35,484 bases of DNA from Hymenobacter rubidus (lineage in GTDB: Bacteria; Bacteroidota; Bacteroidia; Cytophagales; Hymenobacteraceae), in assembly GCF_016734815.1 (NCBI RefSeq), contig NZ_JAERQF010000048.1:1-35484 (forward strand). The letters are read 5' to 3'. Below, one piece after another: positions 16,830-24,828 of the stretch. How positions within the stretch are numbered: position 1 is the first letter of the stretch; each line of letters starts with the position of its first letter. The notes beneath the pieces were generated by a model that had not been told where the DNA came from, made no database searches, and worked only from the letters and a program-made list of their open reading frames with translations. Position numbers and translations under genes: made by a program.

Positions 16830-17981
16830 ATGTCTTTGCTCAAAACCGACCCCACTGCTCCGCCCCAAGTACCCAAGACGAAAACCCGCGAATGGGCCGA
16901 TTCGCTGATTTTTGCCATCGTGGCCGCCACGCTCATTCGCTGGGCCACGTTCGAGGCCTACACCATTCCCTCGCCCAGCATGGAAAACTCACTGCTGGTA
17001 GGTGACTATCTGTTTGTGAGCAAGCTGCACTACGGCCCCATCACACCCCAAACGCCGCTGCAGGTGCCCCTCACCCACCAAACCATCTGGGGCACGGGCC
17101 TGAAAAGCTACTCCGAGCTTATTCAGTTGCCCACGTACCGGCTGCCGGGCTTTTCGGAAATCAAGCGCAACGACGTGGTGGTTTTTCACGTGCCCCACGA
17201 GTCGCAGTTTCCCGCCGACCTGCGCACCAACTACATCAAGCGCTGCGTAGCCATCGCCGGCGACACGCTCCAAATCAAAGACGGTCAGGTATTCCTCAAC
17301 GGCAAGCCCGAGGGCAGCGTGCCCGGCCTGCAAACGACCTACTTCATGCAGGTGGATAACCCCAACGATGAAGTACTGGCCGCCCTCAAAGCTCAGGGAG
17401 TGGTGGAATACGACCAACCCGGCGGCATGCCCGTGGCCGTGCCCGGCCCCACGCCCAACACCTACGGCTACACCATCAGCTGCACGCAGGCCACGGCTGA
17501 CTATTTCAAGAAACAGCCCTACGTGAAGGGCATGACGGTATTGCAGCCGCAGGTGCAGCTCTTCCCCGATGTGGCTGATTTCCACAATACGGAGGCCATG
17601 AGCGCCACCCCGCGCGGCTGGACCCTGGATAACTACGGCCCGCTGCCTATTCCCAAGAAGGGCCAGACCATTACCCTGACGCCCGCCAACGCCGCCATCT
17701 ACTTCAAAATTGTGGCCCGCTACGAGCACAACGAGGGCATCACCTGGCAGGACGGCATGATTTATCAGAACGGCAAGGCCCTGACCAGCTACACCATCAA
17801 GCAGAACTATTACATGATGATGGGCGACAACCGCCACAACTCCGAAGACTCCCGCTTCTGGGGCTTCGTGCCCGAGGACCACGTGGTAGGCAAGGCCGTC
17901 CTCATCTGGCTATCCGTCGACCCCAACGCCGACTTCTGGCACAAAATCCGCTGGAGCCGGCTGTTTAATATCATTCACTAG
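16830..17981 (+). CDS. lepB: Signal peptidase I
   Basis: A 383-residue type I signal peptidase, which removes signal peptides at the outer face of the inner membrane. One N-terminal membrane segment (SLIFAIVAATLIRWATFEAY) is followed by IPSPSMENSLLVGDYLFVSK with the nucleophile S50. NYIKRCVAIAGD carries the general-base lysine K137, and GDNRHNSEDSRFWGFVP is the box E region. About 190 residues between the lysine motif and box E form a large insertion relative to E. coli, common in Bacteroidota enzymes. The start at MSLLKTD was chosen over an ATG 24 bases upstream since the shorter form matches the normal cytosolic tail. Confidence 0.95.
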   Translation: MSLLKTDPTAPPQVPKTKTREWADSLIFAIVAATLIRWATFEAYTIPSPSMENSLLVGDYLFVSKLHYGPITPQTPLQVPLTHQTIWGTGLKSYSELIQLPTYRLPGFSEIKRNDVVVFHVPHESQFPADLRTNYIKRCVAIAGDTLQIKDGQVFLNGKPEGSVPGLQTTYFMQVDNPNDEVLAALKAQGVVEYDQPGGMPVAVPGPTPNTYGYTISCTQATADYFKKQPYVKGMTVLQPQVQLFPDVADFHNTEAMSATPRGWTLDNYGPLPIPKKGQTITLTPANAAIYFKIVARYEHNEGITWQDGMIYQNGKALTSYTIKQNYYMMMGDNRHNSEDSRFWGFVPEDHVVGKAVLIWLSVDPNADFWHKIRWSRLFNIIH

Positions 17982-17992
17982 TTGAACCTCAT

Positions 17993-18137
17993 CCCTTGAC
18001 CTCCTCTCCAAAAAAGAGGGGATACCGGTTCAGAGCAAGTGAAAACGAGAGCCCCTTTTGCTAATGCAAAAGGGGCTCTTCACGTCAAAACGTAGCGCAA
18101 GACTGGTGCCGCCTCTTTTTGGGAGAGGGGGTCAGGG
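17993..18137. repeat. Divergent inverted repeat, family C
   Basis: Imperfect arms at 17993-18019 and 18112-18137 (CCTCTCCAAAAAAGAGG versus CCTCTTTTTGGGAGAGG, continuing into GGTCAGGG) flank the lepB terminator. The sequence is a degraded relative of the elements at 1199 and 33775. Confidence 0.7.
18048..18079. terminator. Hairpin terminator between lepB and ung
   Basis: A perfect 14-base stem AGAGCCCCTTTTGC / GCAAAAGGGGCTCT with loop TAAT. Only two U residues follow on the plus strand, so termination by hairpin strength is inferred. It serves the convergent lepB and ung genes. Confidence 0.7.
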
Positions 18138-18152
18138 GGAGAGATGTTGGCT

Positions 18153-18815
18153 TTACCACTCAATCGGTGCCAACCCCTTACTCTTGAGCCAAGCGTTGGT
18201 TTTGCTAAACGGCTTGCTCCCGAAAAAGCCTTTATCGGCCGCAAAGGGCGACGGGTGAACCGATTTCAGCACCAAGTGCTTCCGCTCGTCAATCAACTCG
18301 GATTTTTTGCCCGCATAGGCACCCCAGAGGATGAACACGACATGCTCCCTCTCTTCCGAAACTTTGCGGATAACGGCATCGGTGAATTCTTCCCAGCCTT
18401 TTTTCTGGTGCGAGGCGGGCTCCCCGGCGCGTACGGTGAGCGTGGCGTTGAGGAGCAAGACGCCCTGCTGCGCCCAGCGGTCGAGGTTGCCGTTGGTGGC
18501 GGGCGGCGTGTCGGGAATATCGGATTGGAGCTCCTTAAAAATGTTTTGGAGCGAAGGCGGCGTGCGTTGCCCGTCCTGCACCGAAAACGATAGCCCGTGC
18601 GCTTGGTTGCGGCCGTGGTAGGGGTCCTGGCCCAGAATGACCACCTTCACGCTCTCGAACGGCGTGGCATCGAAGGCATGAAAAATCTGAGGGCCGGCGG
18701 GGTAAACGGTGGCCGTGGCGTACTCACCTTTCACAAAAGCGATAAGGCGCTGAAAATACGGTTTTTCGAATTCTTCGGCTAATACCGGGCGCCAGCTTGC
18801 GGCTATCTTTACCAT
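18153..18815 (-). CDS. ung: Uracil-DNA glycosylase, family 1
   Basis: A 220-residue family-1 UNG, which removes uracil from DNA to start base-excision repair. The water-activating motif VILGQDPYHGRNQAHGLSF is intact, including the Asp. The second motif is VHPSPFAADKGFFGSKPFS with the catalytic His, and the uracil-binding region includes GVLLLNATLTV. The start is set at MVKIAASWRP, 51 bases inside the longest frame, because the extra N-terminal residues are not part of the family. It is divergent from apaG, with 114 bases between start codons. Confidence 0.96.
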   Translation of the reverse strand: MVKIAASWRPVLAEEFEKPYFQRLIAFVKGEYATATVYPAGPQIFHAFDATPFESVKVVILGQDPYHGRNQAHGLSFSVQDGQRTPPSLQNIFKELQSDIPDTPPATNGNLDRWAQQGVLLLNATLTVRAGEPASHQKKGWEEFTDAVIRKVSEEREHVVFILWGAYAGKKSELIDERKHLVLKSVHPSPFAADKGFFGSKPFSKTNAWLKSKGLAPIEW

Positions 18816-18929
18816 CGCAGTAACTTGAGAAAATAAATGGGCTTCTGTGGCGTTTTTGGGCCGCATTTGCGTAAAACCAATTTGCGCGGGCTACTGTTAA
18901 ACCCGCAGCTACCTATAGCTCCGACACCT

Positions 18930-19316
18930 ATGCCCACCACCACTACGCAGGGCGTCACCGTTTCGGTTACGACCAACTACTTGCCCGATTACTCCAGCCC
19001 CGGCCAGGAGCATTTTGTGTTTGCCTACAAAATTGATATTCGCAACGACAGCGAGTTCACCGTGAAGCTGTTGCGCCGCCACTGGCACATTCACGACGCC
19101 AACGGCGTGGTGCGCGAGGTGGAAGGCGAAGGCGTAGTGGGCCGCCAGCCCGTGCTGGAGCCCGGCGAGGCGCACCAGTACGTGAGCGGCTGCAATTTGA
19201 AGTCGGGGGTGGGCAAAATGCGCGGCACCTATCTGATGGAGCGCTTGGCCAACGGGCAGGAATTTGTGGTGGAGATTCCAGAATTCACCCTGATGGTGCC
19301 GTACCGGCTGAATTAG
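18930..19316 (+). CDS. apaG: ApaG domain protein (DUF525)
   Basis: A 128-residue single-domain ApaG protein. The family forms a small fibronectin-III-like beta sandwich; in enterobacteria it is linked to Co2+/Mg2+ homeostasis, but its biochemical role remains unclear. Family signatures here are FVFAYKIDIRNDSEFTVKLL, RHWHIHDANGVVREVEGEGV and VGRQPVLEPGEAHQYVSGC. The end, GTYLMERLANGQEF...PEFTL, is also typical. The start is the ATG at 18930, which gives the standard length; a longer frame adds 31 residues unlike the family. A family D repeat follows five bases after the stop. Confidence 0.93.
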   Translation: MPTTTTQGVTVSVTTNYLPDYSSPGQEHFVFAYKIDIRNDSEFTVKLLRRHWHIHDANGVVREVEGEGVVGRQPVLEPGEAHQYVSGCNLKSGVGKMRGTYLMERLANGQEFVVEIPEFTLMVPYRLN

Positions 19317-19320
19317 CGTT

Positions 19321-19406
19321 TAGTTGTTAGTTGCTCGTTGTCCGTTGTTAGTTTGTATCACGGTTGTCGTTTTTCCTCACAACGGACAACTAACAACCAA
19401 CAACTA
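19321..19406. repeat. Inverted repeat, family D, abutting a methyltransferase start
   Basis: Arms TAGTTGTTAGTTGCTCGTTG... (19321-19348) and its partner (19379-19406) match at 25 of 28 positions. The element begins just after the apaG stop and ends two bases before the TTG start of the next gene. It also contributes the in-frame TAG that blocks any upstream start. Confidence 0.85.
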
Positions 19407-19408
19407 GC

Positions 19409-20188
19409 TTGTTCCAACTTCTCGCTTACCTCCGTTTTTGGCTTCGTTCGGGCAACGCCCATGGGCTGCATTCACCGTTTGTGTTCGGCCTCTACACCTC
19501 GGTGGTGCGGCACACGGGCCTGTACGGTGCCTACAAAGCCATAGAAAACCGGCGGAGGCAGTTGCTCAACAGCTCGGCCAGCATCAGCGTTACCGACTTT
19601 GGCGCCGGCTCGCACACCGGTGCAGGCCAGCAGCGCCGCGTGGCCGACATTGCCCGCACGGCCGCCAAGCCCAAGCACCTCGCGCAGCTCCTTTTTCGGC
19701 TGGTGAATTATTTCCGGCCGGCCACCATCTTGGAACTCGGCACTTCGCTAGGCCTCACTACCGCCTACCTGGCTGCTGCCGATTTGCGGCACCGCGTCAT
19801 CACCTTCGAAGGCTGCCCCAACGTGGCTGCCGTAGCCCGCGAAACCTTCGCTGAGTTAAAGCTGCGCAACATTGAGGTTGTAGAGGGCAACATCGACAAT
19901 ACCCTGGCCCCTACCCTGGCGGCCCTAAAGGCGCCCGTCGATTTCGCGTTTTTCGACGGTAACCACCGCTACGAGCCGACGTTGCGCTATTTTGAATTAT
20001 GCCTCGCGCACCGCACCGATGAATCAGTTTTTGTCTTCGACGACATTCACTGGTCGGCTGATATGGAGCGCGCCTGGGAAACCATCAAGGCTCACCCCGA
20101 CGTGACGCTGACGGTGGACTTGTTCTACATCGGGCTCGTTTTCTTCCGGAAGAATCAGCCCAAGCAGCATTTCTGGCTGCGGGTGTGA
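19409..20188 (+). CDS. Class I SAM-dependent methyltransferase (O-methyltransferase-like)
   Basis: A 259-residue Rossmann-fold methyltransferase of a family common in Bacteroidota. NAHGLHSPFVFGLYT near the N-terminus is the family-specific entry segment. Motif I is TILELGTSLGLTTAYLAA, the acidic strand end is VITFEGCP, and VDFAFFDGNHRYEPTLRYF matches the O-methyltransferase 3-like Asp/His region. The acceptor molecule is unknown. The start is TTG at 19409, since a stop lies two codons upstream and no ATG precedes the conserved segment. Downstream, it converges with kdsA across a family E palindrome. Confidence 0.85.
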   Translation: MFQLLAYLRFWLRSGNAHGLHSPFVFGLYTSVVRHTGLYGAYKAIENRRRQLLNSSASISVTDFGAGSHTGAGQQRRVADIARTAAKPKHLAQLLFRLVNYFRPATILELGTSLGLTTAYLAAADLRHRVITFEGCPNVAAVARETFAELKLRNIEVVEGNIDNTLAPTLAALKAPVDFAFFDGNHRYEPTLRYFELCLAHRTDESVFVFDDIHWSADMERAWETIKAHPDVTLTVDLFYIGLVFFRKNQPKQHFWLRV

Positions 20189-20190
20189 TT

Positions 20191-20267
20191 TGTAGCGTGG
20201 ACTCTGCGAGTCCGCGCATGGTCTGAATCGTTCAAACATCGCGCGGACTCGTAGAGTCCACGCTACA
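20191..20267. repeat. Inverted repeat, family E, filling a convergent gap
   Basis: Arms of 27 bases with one mismatch (20191-20217 and 20241-20267) begin TGTAGCGTGGACTCTGCGAG. The element occupies the gap between two stop codons almost exactly: it starts three bases after one and abuts the kdsA stop. It probably works as a two-way terminator. Confidence 0.92.
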
Positions 20268-21125
20268 CTATGGCAACTGATTCAACTCCACTTCACCCAA
20301 GGGCTGAATGGCTTGGCGTACCCGCGTCAGCTTCACCAGCAGTGCTTCGAGCTGGTCGAGCGGCAGCATGTTGGCCCCATCCGATAACGCCGTAGCGGGC
20401 GTGGGGTGGGTTTCGATGAACAGGCCGTCGGCGCCTACGGCAATGGCGGCTTTGGCAATGGTTTCGATGAGGGCAGGCTGGCCGCCGGTCACGCCGCTGG
20501 CTTGGTTGGGCTGTTGCAGCGAATGCGTCACATCCATCACCACGGGCACGTCGAAGCGGCGCATGGCGGGCAGGTTGCGGAAATCCACCACCAGTTCGGA
20601 GTAGCCAAACGAGTTGCCGCGCTCGGTGAGAATGACGTTGGCATTGCCGGCCTGCCGGACTTTATCGACGGCAAACTTCATGGCCTCGCCGCTCAGGAAC
20701 TGGCCTTTTTTGATATTGACCACCTTGCCGGTCTGGGCGGCGGCAATCAGCAAATCGGTTTGCCGGCACAGGAAAGCCGGAATTTGCAGCACGTCGACGT
20801 ACTCGGCTGCCAGAGCGGCCTCCGTTGATTCGTGAATATCCGTGACCGTCGGCACGCCGATTTCACGTCCTACTTTTTGCAGGATGCGCAGCGCAGTTTC
20901 GTCGCCAATGCCGGTGAAGGAATCGGCCCGCGAGCGGTTGGCCTTGCGATAGGAGCCCTTGAAGATGTACGGAATCTGGAGCTTGTCGGTGATGTGCTTG
21001 ATGCGCTCGGCAATGCGCAGGGCCATGTCTTCGCCCTCGATGACACAGGGCCCGGCCATGAGAAAAAACTGGCCGGAATTGGTATTGCGAAAATGCGGAA
21101 GGGTATTGGCGAGGGCTTGGAGCAT
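20268..21125 (-). CDS. kdsA: 3-deoxy-8-phosphooctulonate (KDO-8-P) synthase
   Basis: A 285-residue KDO-8-phosphate synthase, which condenses phosphoenolpyruvate with arabinose-5-phosphate for lipopolysaccharide core synthesis. FLMAGPCVIEGEDMA contains C27. A cysteine at this spot marks the metal-dependent class, whereas E. coli KdsA has Asn. FKGSYRKANRSRADSFTGIG binds the substrates, and VMDVTHSLQQPN plus FIETHPTPATALSDGANML carry further metal and active-site residues. It implies an outer membrane with KDO-containing lipid A. A palindrome lies 28 bases upstream of the start, separating it from the methyltransferase gene on the same strand. Confidence 0.96.
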   Translation of the reverse strand: MLQALANTLPHFRNTNSGQFFLMAGPCVIEGEDMALRIAERIKHITDKLQIPYIFKGSYRKANRSRADSFTGIGDETALRILQKVGREIGVPTVTDIHESTEAALAAEYVDVLQIPAFLCRQTDLLIAAAQTGKVVNIKKGQFLSGEAMKFAVDKVRQAGNANVILTERGNSFGYSELVVDFRNLPAMRRFDVPVVMDVTHSLQQPNQASGVTGGQPALIETIAKAAIAVGADGLFIETHPTPATALSDGANMLPLDQLEALLVKLTRVRQAIQPLGEVELNQLP

Positions 21126-21152
21126 GGGTTCTGGTTGCTGGTTTTTAATTAA

Positions 21153-21250
21153 ACGTCATGCTGAGCTTGCCGAAGCATCTCTACCGCTTCGTTGCCACGG
21201 CAGTAATTACTGTTGCAGTAGAGATGCTTCGGCTGCGCTCAGCATGACGT
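21153..21250. repeat. Intergenic inverted repeat, family A
   Basis: Outer arms begin ACGTCATGCTGAGC and end AAGCATCTCTAC; the left arm (TTGCCGAAG) and right arm complement (GCAGCCGAAG) differ by a small substitution. It lies between the TPMT-family gene and kdsA, both on the minus strand. Confidence 0.88.
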
Positions 21251-21270
21251 GGTGCTACTCTACGAATCTG

Positions 21271-21885
21271 TTAATCGGGCTTTCGCTTCAAACAAATAAA
21301 AAGCTCGCGTCCCTGCCGGGCTTTGAGCGAATTGGTGGCGGTGTCAAAATGGCGAAAGTCAAAATACGGCGCGAAGTAGTCCCGGTATTCCTCCTTGCTG
21401 CCGCCAAACGGCGGCTCCTGCACGGGCCCAAAATCGGTATCGAAGAGCAGGCCCATGAGCGTGCCGCCGGGGCGCAGCAGCTTGGCGCACTGCCGGGCAT
21501 AGGCTAGCCGCAGCGCGGGGTTGAGGGCGCAGAAGAAGGTCTGCTCCACAATTAAATCGTAGGTCGGGGCGTTGGGCAGGGCAAAGAAATCGACTAGCAG
21601 CAGGTGCTCCTGGGGGAAATCGGGCACGCGGGCGGCCAGAGCTTCTAATGCTTCGGGCGCAATGTCGGCCACGAAAACCTGGCGAAAGCCCAGCCGGTGC
21701 AGGTACTCGGCCTCGTAGGCGCGTCCGGCGCCGGGAATGAGGATGCGCGGCTGCGCGGCCACGTCGAGTTGGTCGAAATAAGCGCGCAGCGGCGGGGTGA
21801 TGGCGTGGGCATCCCAGCCGTCGCGGCCGATGGCGTAGCGGCTCTGCCAGTAGGCCGCGTCGAAGGCAGCGGAAACCGTTTTCAT
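21271..21885 (-). CDS. TPMT-family SAM-dependent methyltransferase
   Basis: A 204-residue methyltransferase related to thiopurine S-methyltransferases. WQSRYAIGRDGWDAHAITPP is the typical entrance. ILIPGAGRAYEAEYLHRLGF is motif I with the TPMT-style PGxGxxYE(A), and VFVADIAPEALEAL carries the acidic ribose-binding residue. DLIVEQTFFCALNP and LLRPGGTLMGLLFD follow, as in the family. Bacterial members act on sulfur, selenium or tellurium compounds or have unknown acceptors, so the substrate is unassigned. The promoter lies so close to the ATG that the transcript may be leaderless. Confidence 0.88.
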   Translation of the reverse strand: MKTVSAAFDAAYWQSRYAIGRDGWDAHAITPPLRAYFDQLDVAAQPRILIPGAGRAYEAEYLHRLGFRQVFVADIAPEALEALAARVPDFPQEHLLLVDFFALPNAPTYDLIVEQTFFCALNPALRLAYARQCAKLLRPGGTLMGLLFDTDFGPVQEPPFGGSKEEYRDYFAPYFDFRHFDTATNSLKARQGRELFICLKRKPD

Positions 21886-21890
21886 TCAGC

Positions 21891-21922
21891 CAAAGTATAG
21901 AATAAACTTGCCAGGGCACCAA
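21891..21922 (-). promoter_or_regulatory. Putative promoter of the TPMT-family gene
   Basis: The minus strand has TTG (21920-21922), a 20-base spacer, then TATACTTTG (21891-21899), a -7 element with one extra base relative to TAnnTTTG. It ends five bases before the ATG. A second exact TACCTTTG on this strand at about 21943-21950 is an alternative without a -33 box. Confidence 0.45.
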
Positions 21923-21937
21923 AGTCCCCTATTTTTA
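21908..21937 (+). promoter_or_regulatory. Putative promoter of the coiled-coil membrane protein gene
   Basis: TTG (21908-21910), 19 bases, then TATTTTTA (21930-21937), one base off TAnnTTTG. It overlaps the divergent promoter on the other strand, so the two could interfere with each other. Confidence 0.4.
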
Positions 21938-22010
21938 CGCCCAAAGGTACACGCCTTCCGCTGGCGTGGGCCTCGCATTGATTCCGCTTCTTCCGCTTAA
22001 ACTTTCCCGC

Positions 22011-22961
22011 ATGGACCCCAACGAAACGCACGAACCTCGCTCCAATAATAGCCGCGTCCTGCTCTGGATAGCCCTTGTGCTGGTGCTGCTGGGCATCAAC
22101 GGCGTCCTGTTCTACCTCAACCAGCAGAAGGGCCAGCAGAACGAAGTGCTGACTACCGAAGTCAAAGCCAAGGACAGCAAGCTGCAAGAGCAAATCAAGC
22201 AATACGAGGCCCTGAAGGCTGATTTTGAGCGGCAAAGCCAGGAGCTGCAAGCCTTGGGCCTGAGCAACGACTCGCTCGAAGCCAAGATTGCCAGCGTGAA
22301 TGCCGACCTGCTCAAGTTGCGCTCCTTCAAGGCCGGCAGCTTCTCCATTGCCCAGCAAAACCTGTTCAAGCAACGCGCCCAGAACCTGGAAAGCCAGCTT
22401 CGGAAGAAAGACGACGACATTGCCCAGCTGAAAAAGGACAACGAAACGCTCTACACCGAAACCACCACCCTCAAGGAGAAGCAGAACAAGCTGACCGATA
22501 CTATCAGCACGGTGGTGCGTGCCAACAAGGAGCTGAGCGAGAAAGTAGGCGTGGCCTCGCGCCTGCAGGCCGACAACATTCACGTGGCCATCATCACCTC
22601 CAAAAACAAGGAGAAGGACGACGACAAGGAAGAATTCAAAGCCAAGCGCGTGGAGAAGGTGAAAGTGACCTTCAACCTGGCCCGCAACGACGTGTCGCCC
22701 AAAGAAACCAAAGCCATCTACATGCGCATTCTGGAGCCCGACGGCGCGGCCCTCTACAATCTGAGCACCGGCGGCGGCACCTTCACCGTGGACGGTCAGG
22801 AAGCCTTCTACACCCAAAAACAGGACGTGGTATACGACAACACCAAGCAGAAACTGGAATTCATCTACGCCAAAGGCGCCGAGTACAAGAAAGGCCAGCA
22901 CACCGTAGAGCTGTACGAAAGCGGCCAGCTGATGGGCAAAACGACCTTCACGCTGAAGTAG
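22011..22961 (+). CDS. Coiled-coil membrane-anchored protein of unknown function
   Basis: A 316-residue protein not assigned to a named family. After a short polar start (MDPNETHEPRSNNSR) comes one membrane segment, VLLWIALVLVLLGINGVLFY (about residues 16-36). Then a long heptad-rich region follows to about residue 185, with many K/E/Q/L and phrases like LKEKQNKLTDTIS. The last 110 residues, from KRVEKVKVTFNLARNDVS, look like a compact beta domain (YMRILEPDGAALYNLS, GKTTFTLK). This suggests a periplasmic rod with a globular tip. The start is the ATG before the polar segment; an upstream frame adds 15 residues. It is monocistronic, with its own terminator. Confidence 0.85.
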   Translation: MDPNETHEPRSNNSRVLLWIALVLVLLGINGVLFYLNQQKGQQNEVLTTEVKAKDSKLQEQIKQYEALKADFERQSQELQALGLSNDSLEAKIASVNADLLKLRSFKAGSFSIAQQNLFKQRAQNLESQLRKKDDDIAQLKKDNETLYTETTTLKEKQNKLTDTISTVVRANKELSEKVGVASRLQADNIHVAIITSKNKEKDDDKEEFKAKRVEKVKVTFNLARNDVSPKETKAIYMRILEPDGAALYNLSTGGGTFTVDGQEAFYTQKQDVVYDNTKQKLEFIYAKGAEYKKGQHTVELYESGQLMGKTTFTLK

Positions 22962-23040
22962 TCCGAACCGCAGATTATCGTAGATTTAACGGATAAGAAC
23001 GGATTCGAATAGGCCACGGAGCCGTGTTTTTCAAGCAAAC

Positions 23041-23075
23041 AAAAGCCGCTTCAGTATCTGAAGCGGCTTTTTGTT
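23041..23075. terminator. Bidirectional terminator
   Basis: A perfect 14-base stem AAAAGCCGCTTCAG / CTGAAGCGGCTTTT with loop TAT. U-rich ends on both strands make it usable by the two convergent genes on either side. Confidence 0.88.
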
Positions 23076-23081
23076 TTGGTT

Positions 23082-24806
23082 CTATTCCACTGCCAGGCGC
23101 TGGGTCGGGCCGGCACCGCGCAGCAGATAGAAGCCAGCGGGCAGGCCGCGCAGGTCGAGCGTGGCTTCAGGGCCGGCCGGGGCGGGGTAATGCCGCACGG
23201 GGCGGCCCAGTGCGTCGGTCAGGGTCAGGGGCGCGGGGGTGGTGCCGACGGGCAGGCGCAGGGTGGCCGTGTGGCGGGCGGGGTTGGGGAAGATGGCGGC
23301 CGGCTCGCGGGGGCCGGCAGCGGTGGTGGCGGTGAGGGTGGGGTCGGTGAGGGACGCCAGGAAGCCGAGGGGGCGAGCAGGGGTTGGGTTAACGAGAGTA
23401 GTGGAACCGAAACCAGCCATAGGGCTGTCGAAAGCTCCGTTTACATATATGTTTGCCCCGCTCACGGCCAGCGCGGTAGGTATTTCGCTCCCTATGCCGC
23501 CGGCCCGTTGCGCCCATACGAAATTTCCCGTGCTACCTGCATCCGTGAGTTTGGCCACGAAAAGGTCTGCAGAGCCATTGGTATTCGCGTTGGTCAAAGT
23601 CGCCGTTCCAAAACCCGCCATGACGCTATCGAAATACCCGGCCACGTACAAGCTGGTTCCGCTCACAGCCAACGCGGTGGCTTGGTCGGGATTCAGGCCG
23701 CCGGCCCGTTGCGCCCACACGAAACTACCTGTATTGCCTGCGTCTGTAAGCTTAGCTACAAACATGTCTTCAGTGCTCATACTACTCGCATTGGTCAAGG
23801 TAGTAAGACCGAAAACGGCTGTGGAACTGAAGAAAGACCCCACCACATATACACCACTACCGCTCACAGCCAATGCAATGCCTCCTTCAGCGCCTGTACC
23901 ACCAGCTGGCTGTGCCCACACGAAACTACCTGTACTACCTGCGTCGGTGAGTTTGGCTACGAAGACGTCGGAAGCACCTGCACCGGTCAGAACAACAGTT
24001 CCAAATCGTGCTGTGGAGCCATAAAAATCCCCTACCAGGTACACAGTGGCACCACTTACAGTTAGCGCTCGGGCTCCATCGCTACCTGCACCACCGGCCG
24101 GCTGCACCCACGCAAAACTGCCTGTACTGCCTGCATCGATGAGCTTGGCTACGAAGAGGTCGGAAAATCCCGGGCTCGAATTGACCAGAGTAGCGGAACC
24201 AAAACCCACAGTAGGGCTATAGAAAGTTCCAGCCATGTATACGCTGCTGCCGCTCACAGTCAGCGCGGTAGCTTGGTCAGAGCCATTGCCGCCAGCCTGC
24301 TTGGCCCATGTAAAGCTGCCAATGCTGCCCGCGTCGATAAGCTTAGCTACGAATACATCATCAAAGCCATTGGGGCCCGTACTAATTAGGGTAGTGAAGC
24401 CGAAGTCAGCAGTAGAATGGAAAGCCCCCGCCACGTATATGCTAGTGCCGCTTACGGCCAGTGCAGCGGCTTGGTCGTCGCCTGAGCCACCGGCCCGTTG
24501 CGCCCATACAAATTGGTTGCTGGCGAGGTTGAATTTAGCCACGAACACATCAAGACCGCCGAGGCTGGTCAATGTAGTACCGCCAAATACCACCGTGTTC
24601 GTGAAGTGCCCGGCTAAGTATATATTGCCTGCCGCATCGACCGACGTAGCCGTCACTTGTGAGTAATTATTACTTGCAGCCGCCGTAGCCGTCGCCACGG
24701 TACGCGCTGACTGCCAGGCCGGAGCTTGAGCCACCGCCGGCAAGCACGAGGTCAGAAGCAACAGGACCAGCACGACCACGGAAAATAGTGAGTAGATTTT
24801 TTTCAT
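23082..24806 (-). CDS. Type IX secretion cargo protein with SBBP-like beta-propeller repeats
   Basis: A 574-residue exported protein. The signal region is very hydrophobic (YSLFSVVVLVLLLLTSC) and reads on into LPAVAQA. The LLTSC could be a lipobox, but AVAQA with a C-terminal sorting domain argues for ordinary signal peptidase cleavage. From about residue 45 to 480 there are seven repeats of roughly 64 residues, each with a DQATALAVSG segment, a Y(V/M)AG turn, FG..TL, and DLFVAKL...GSFVWAQ. This is the SBBP/beta-propeller pattern. The last 80 residues (AIFPNPARHTATLRLP, LPAGFYLLR) form a type A T9SS sorting domain. It is thus predicted to be secreted across the outer membrane. The ligand is unknown. 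Confidence 0.9.
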   Translation of the reverse strand: MKKIYSLFSVVVLVLLLLTSCLPAVAQAPAWQSARTVATATAAASNNYSQVTATSVDAAGNIYLAGHFTNTVVFGGTTLTSLGGLDVFVAKFNLASNQFVWAQRAGGSGDDQAAALAVSGTSIYVAGAFHSTADFGFTTLISTGPNGFDDVFVAKLIDAGSIGSFTWAKQAGGNGSDQATALTVSGSSVYMAGTFYSPTVGFGSATLVNSSPGFSDLFVAKLIDAGSTGSFAWVQPAGGAGSDGARALTVSGATVYLVGDFYGSTARFGTVVLTGAGASDVFVAKLTDAGSTGSFVWAQPAGGTGAEGGIALAVSGSGVYVVGSFFSSTAVFGLTTLTNASSMSTEDMFVAKLTDAGNTGSFVWAQRAGGLNPDQATALAVSGTSLYVAGYFDSVMAGFGTATLTNANTNGSADLFVAKLTDAGSTGNFVWAQRAGGIGSEIPTALAVSGANIYVNGAFDSPMAGFGSTTLVNPTPARPLGFLASLTDPTLTATTAAGPREPAAIFPNPARHTATLRLPVGTTPAPLTLTDALGRPVRHYPAPAGPEATLDLRGLPAGFYLLRGAGPTQRLAVE

Positions 24807-24828
24807 TGGGAAAGGAAGTAGAAGTGGA

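Noticed and set aside
17178..17199. Possible parS-like site (TTTTTCACGTG) inside lepB
   Set aside because: Only one half matches the usual TGTTTCACGTGAAACA; the other half differs at most positions. A similar weak match in yidC (about 8519) has about five mismatches.
21882..22901. A 339-codon frame antisense to the coiled-coil protein gene
   Set aside because: The low-complexity L/V/F-rich translation is what the K/E-rich coiled coil gives when read in reverse.
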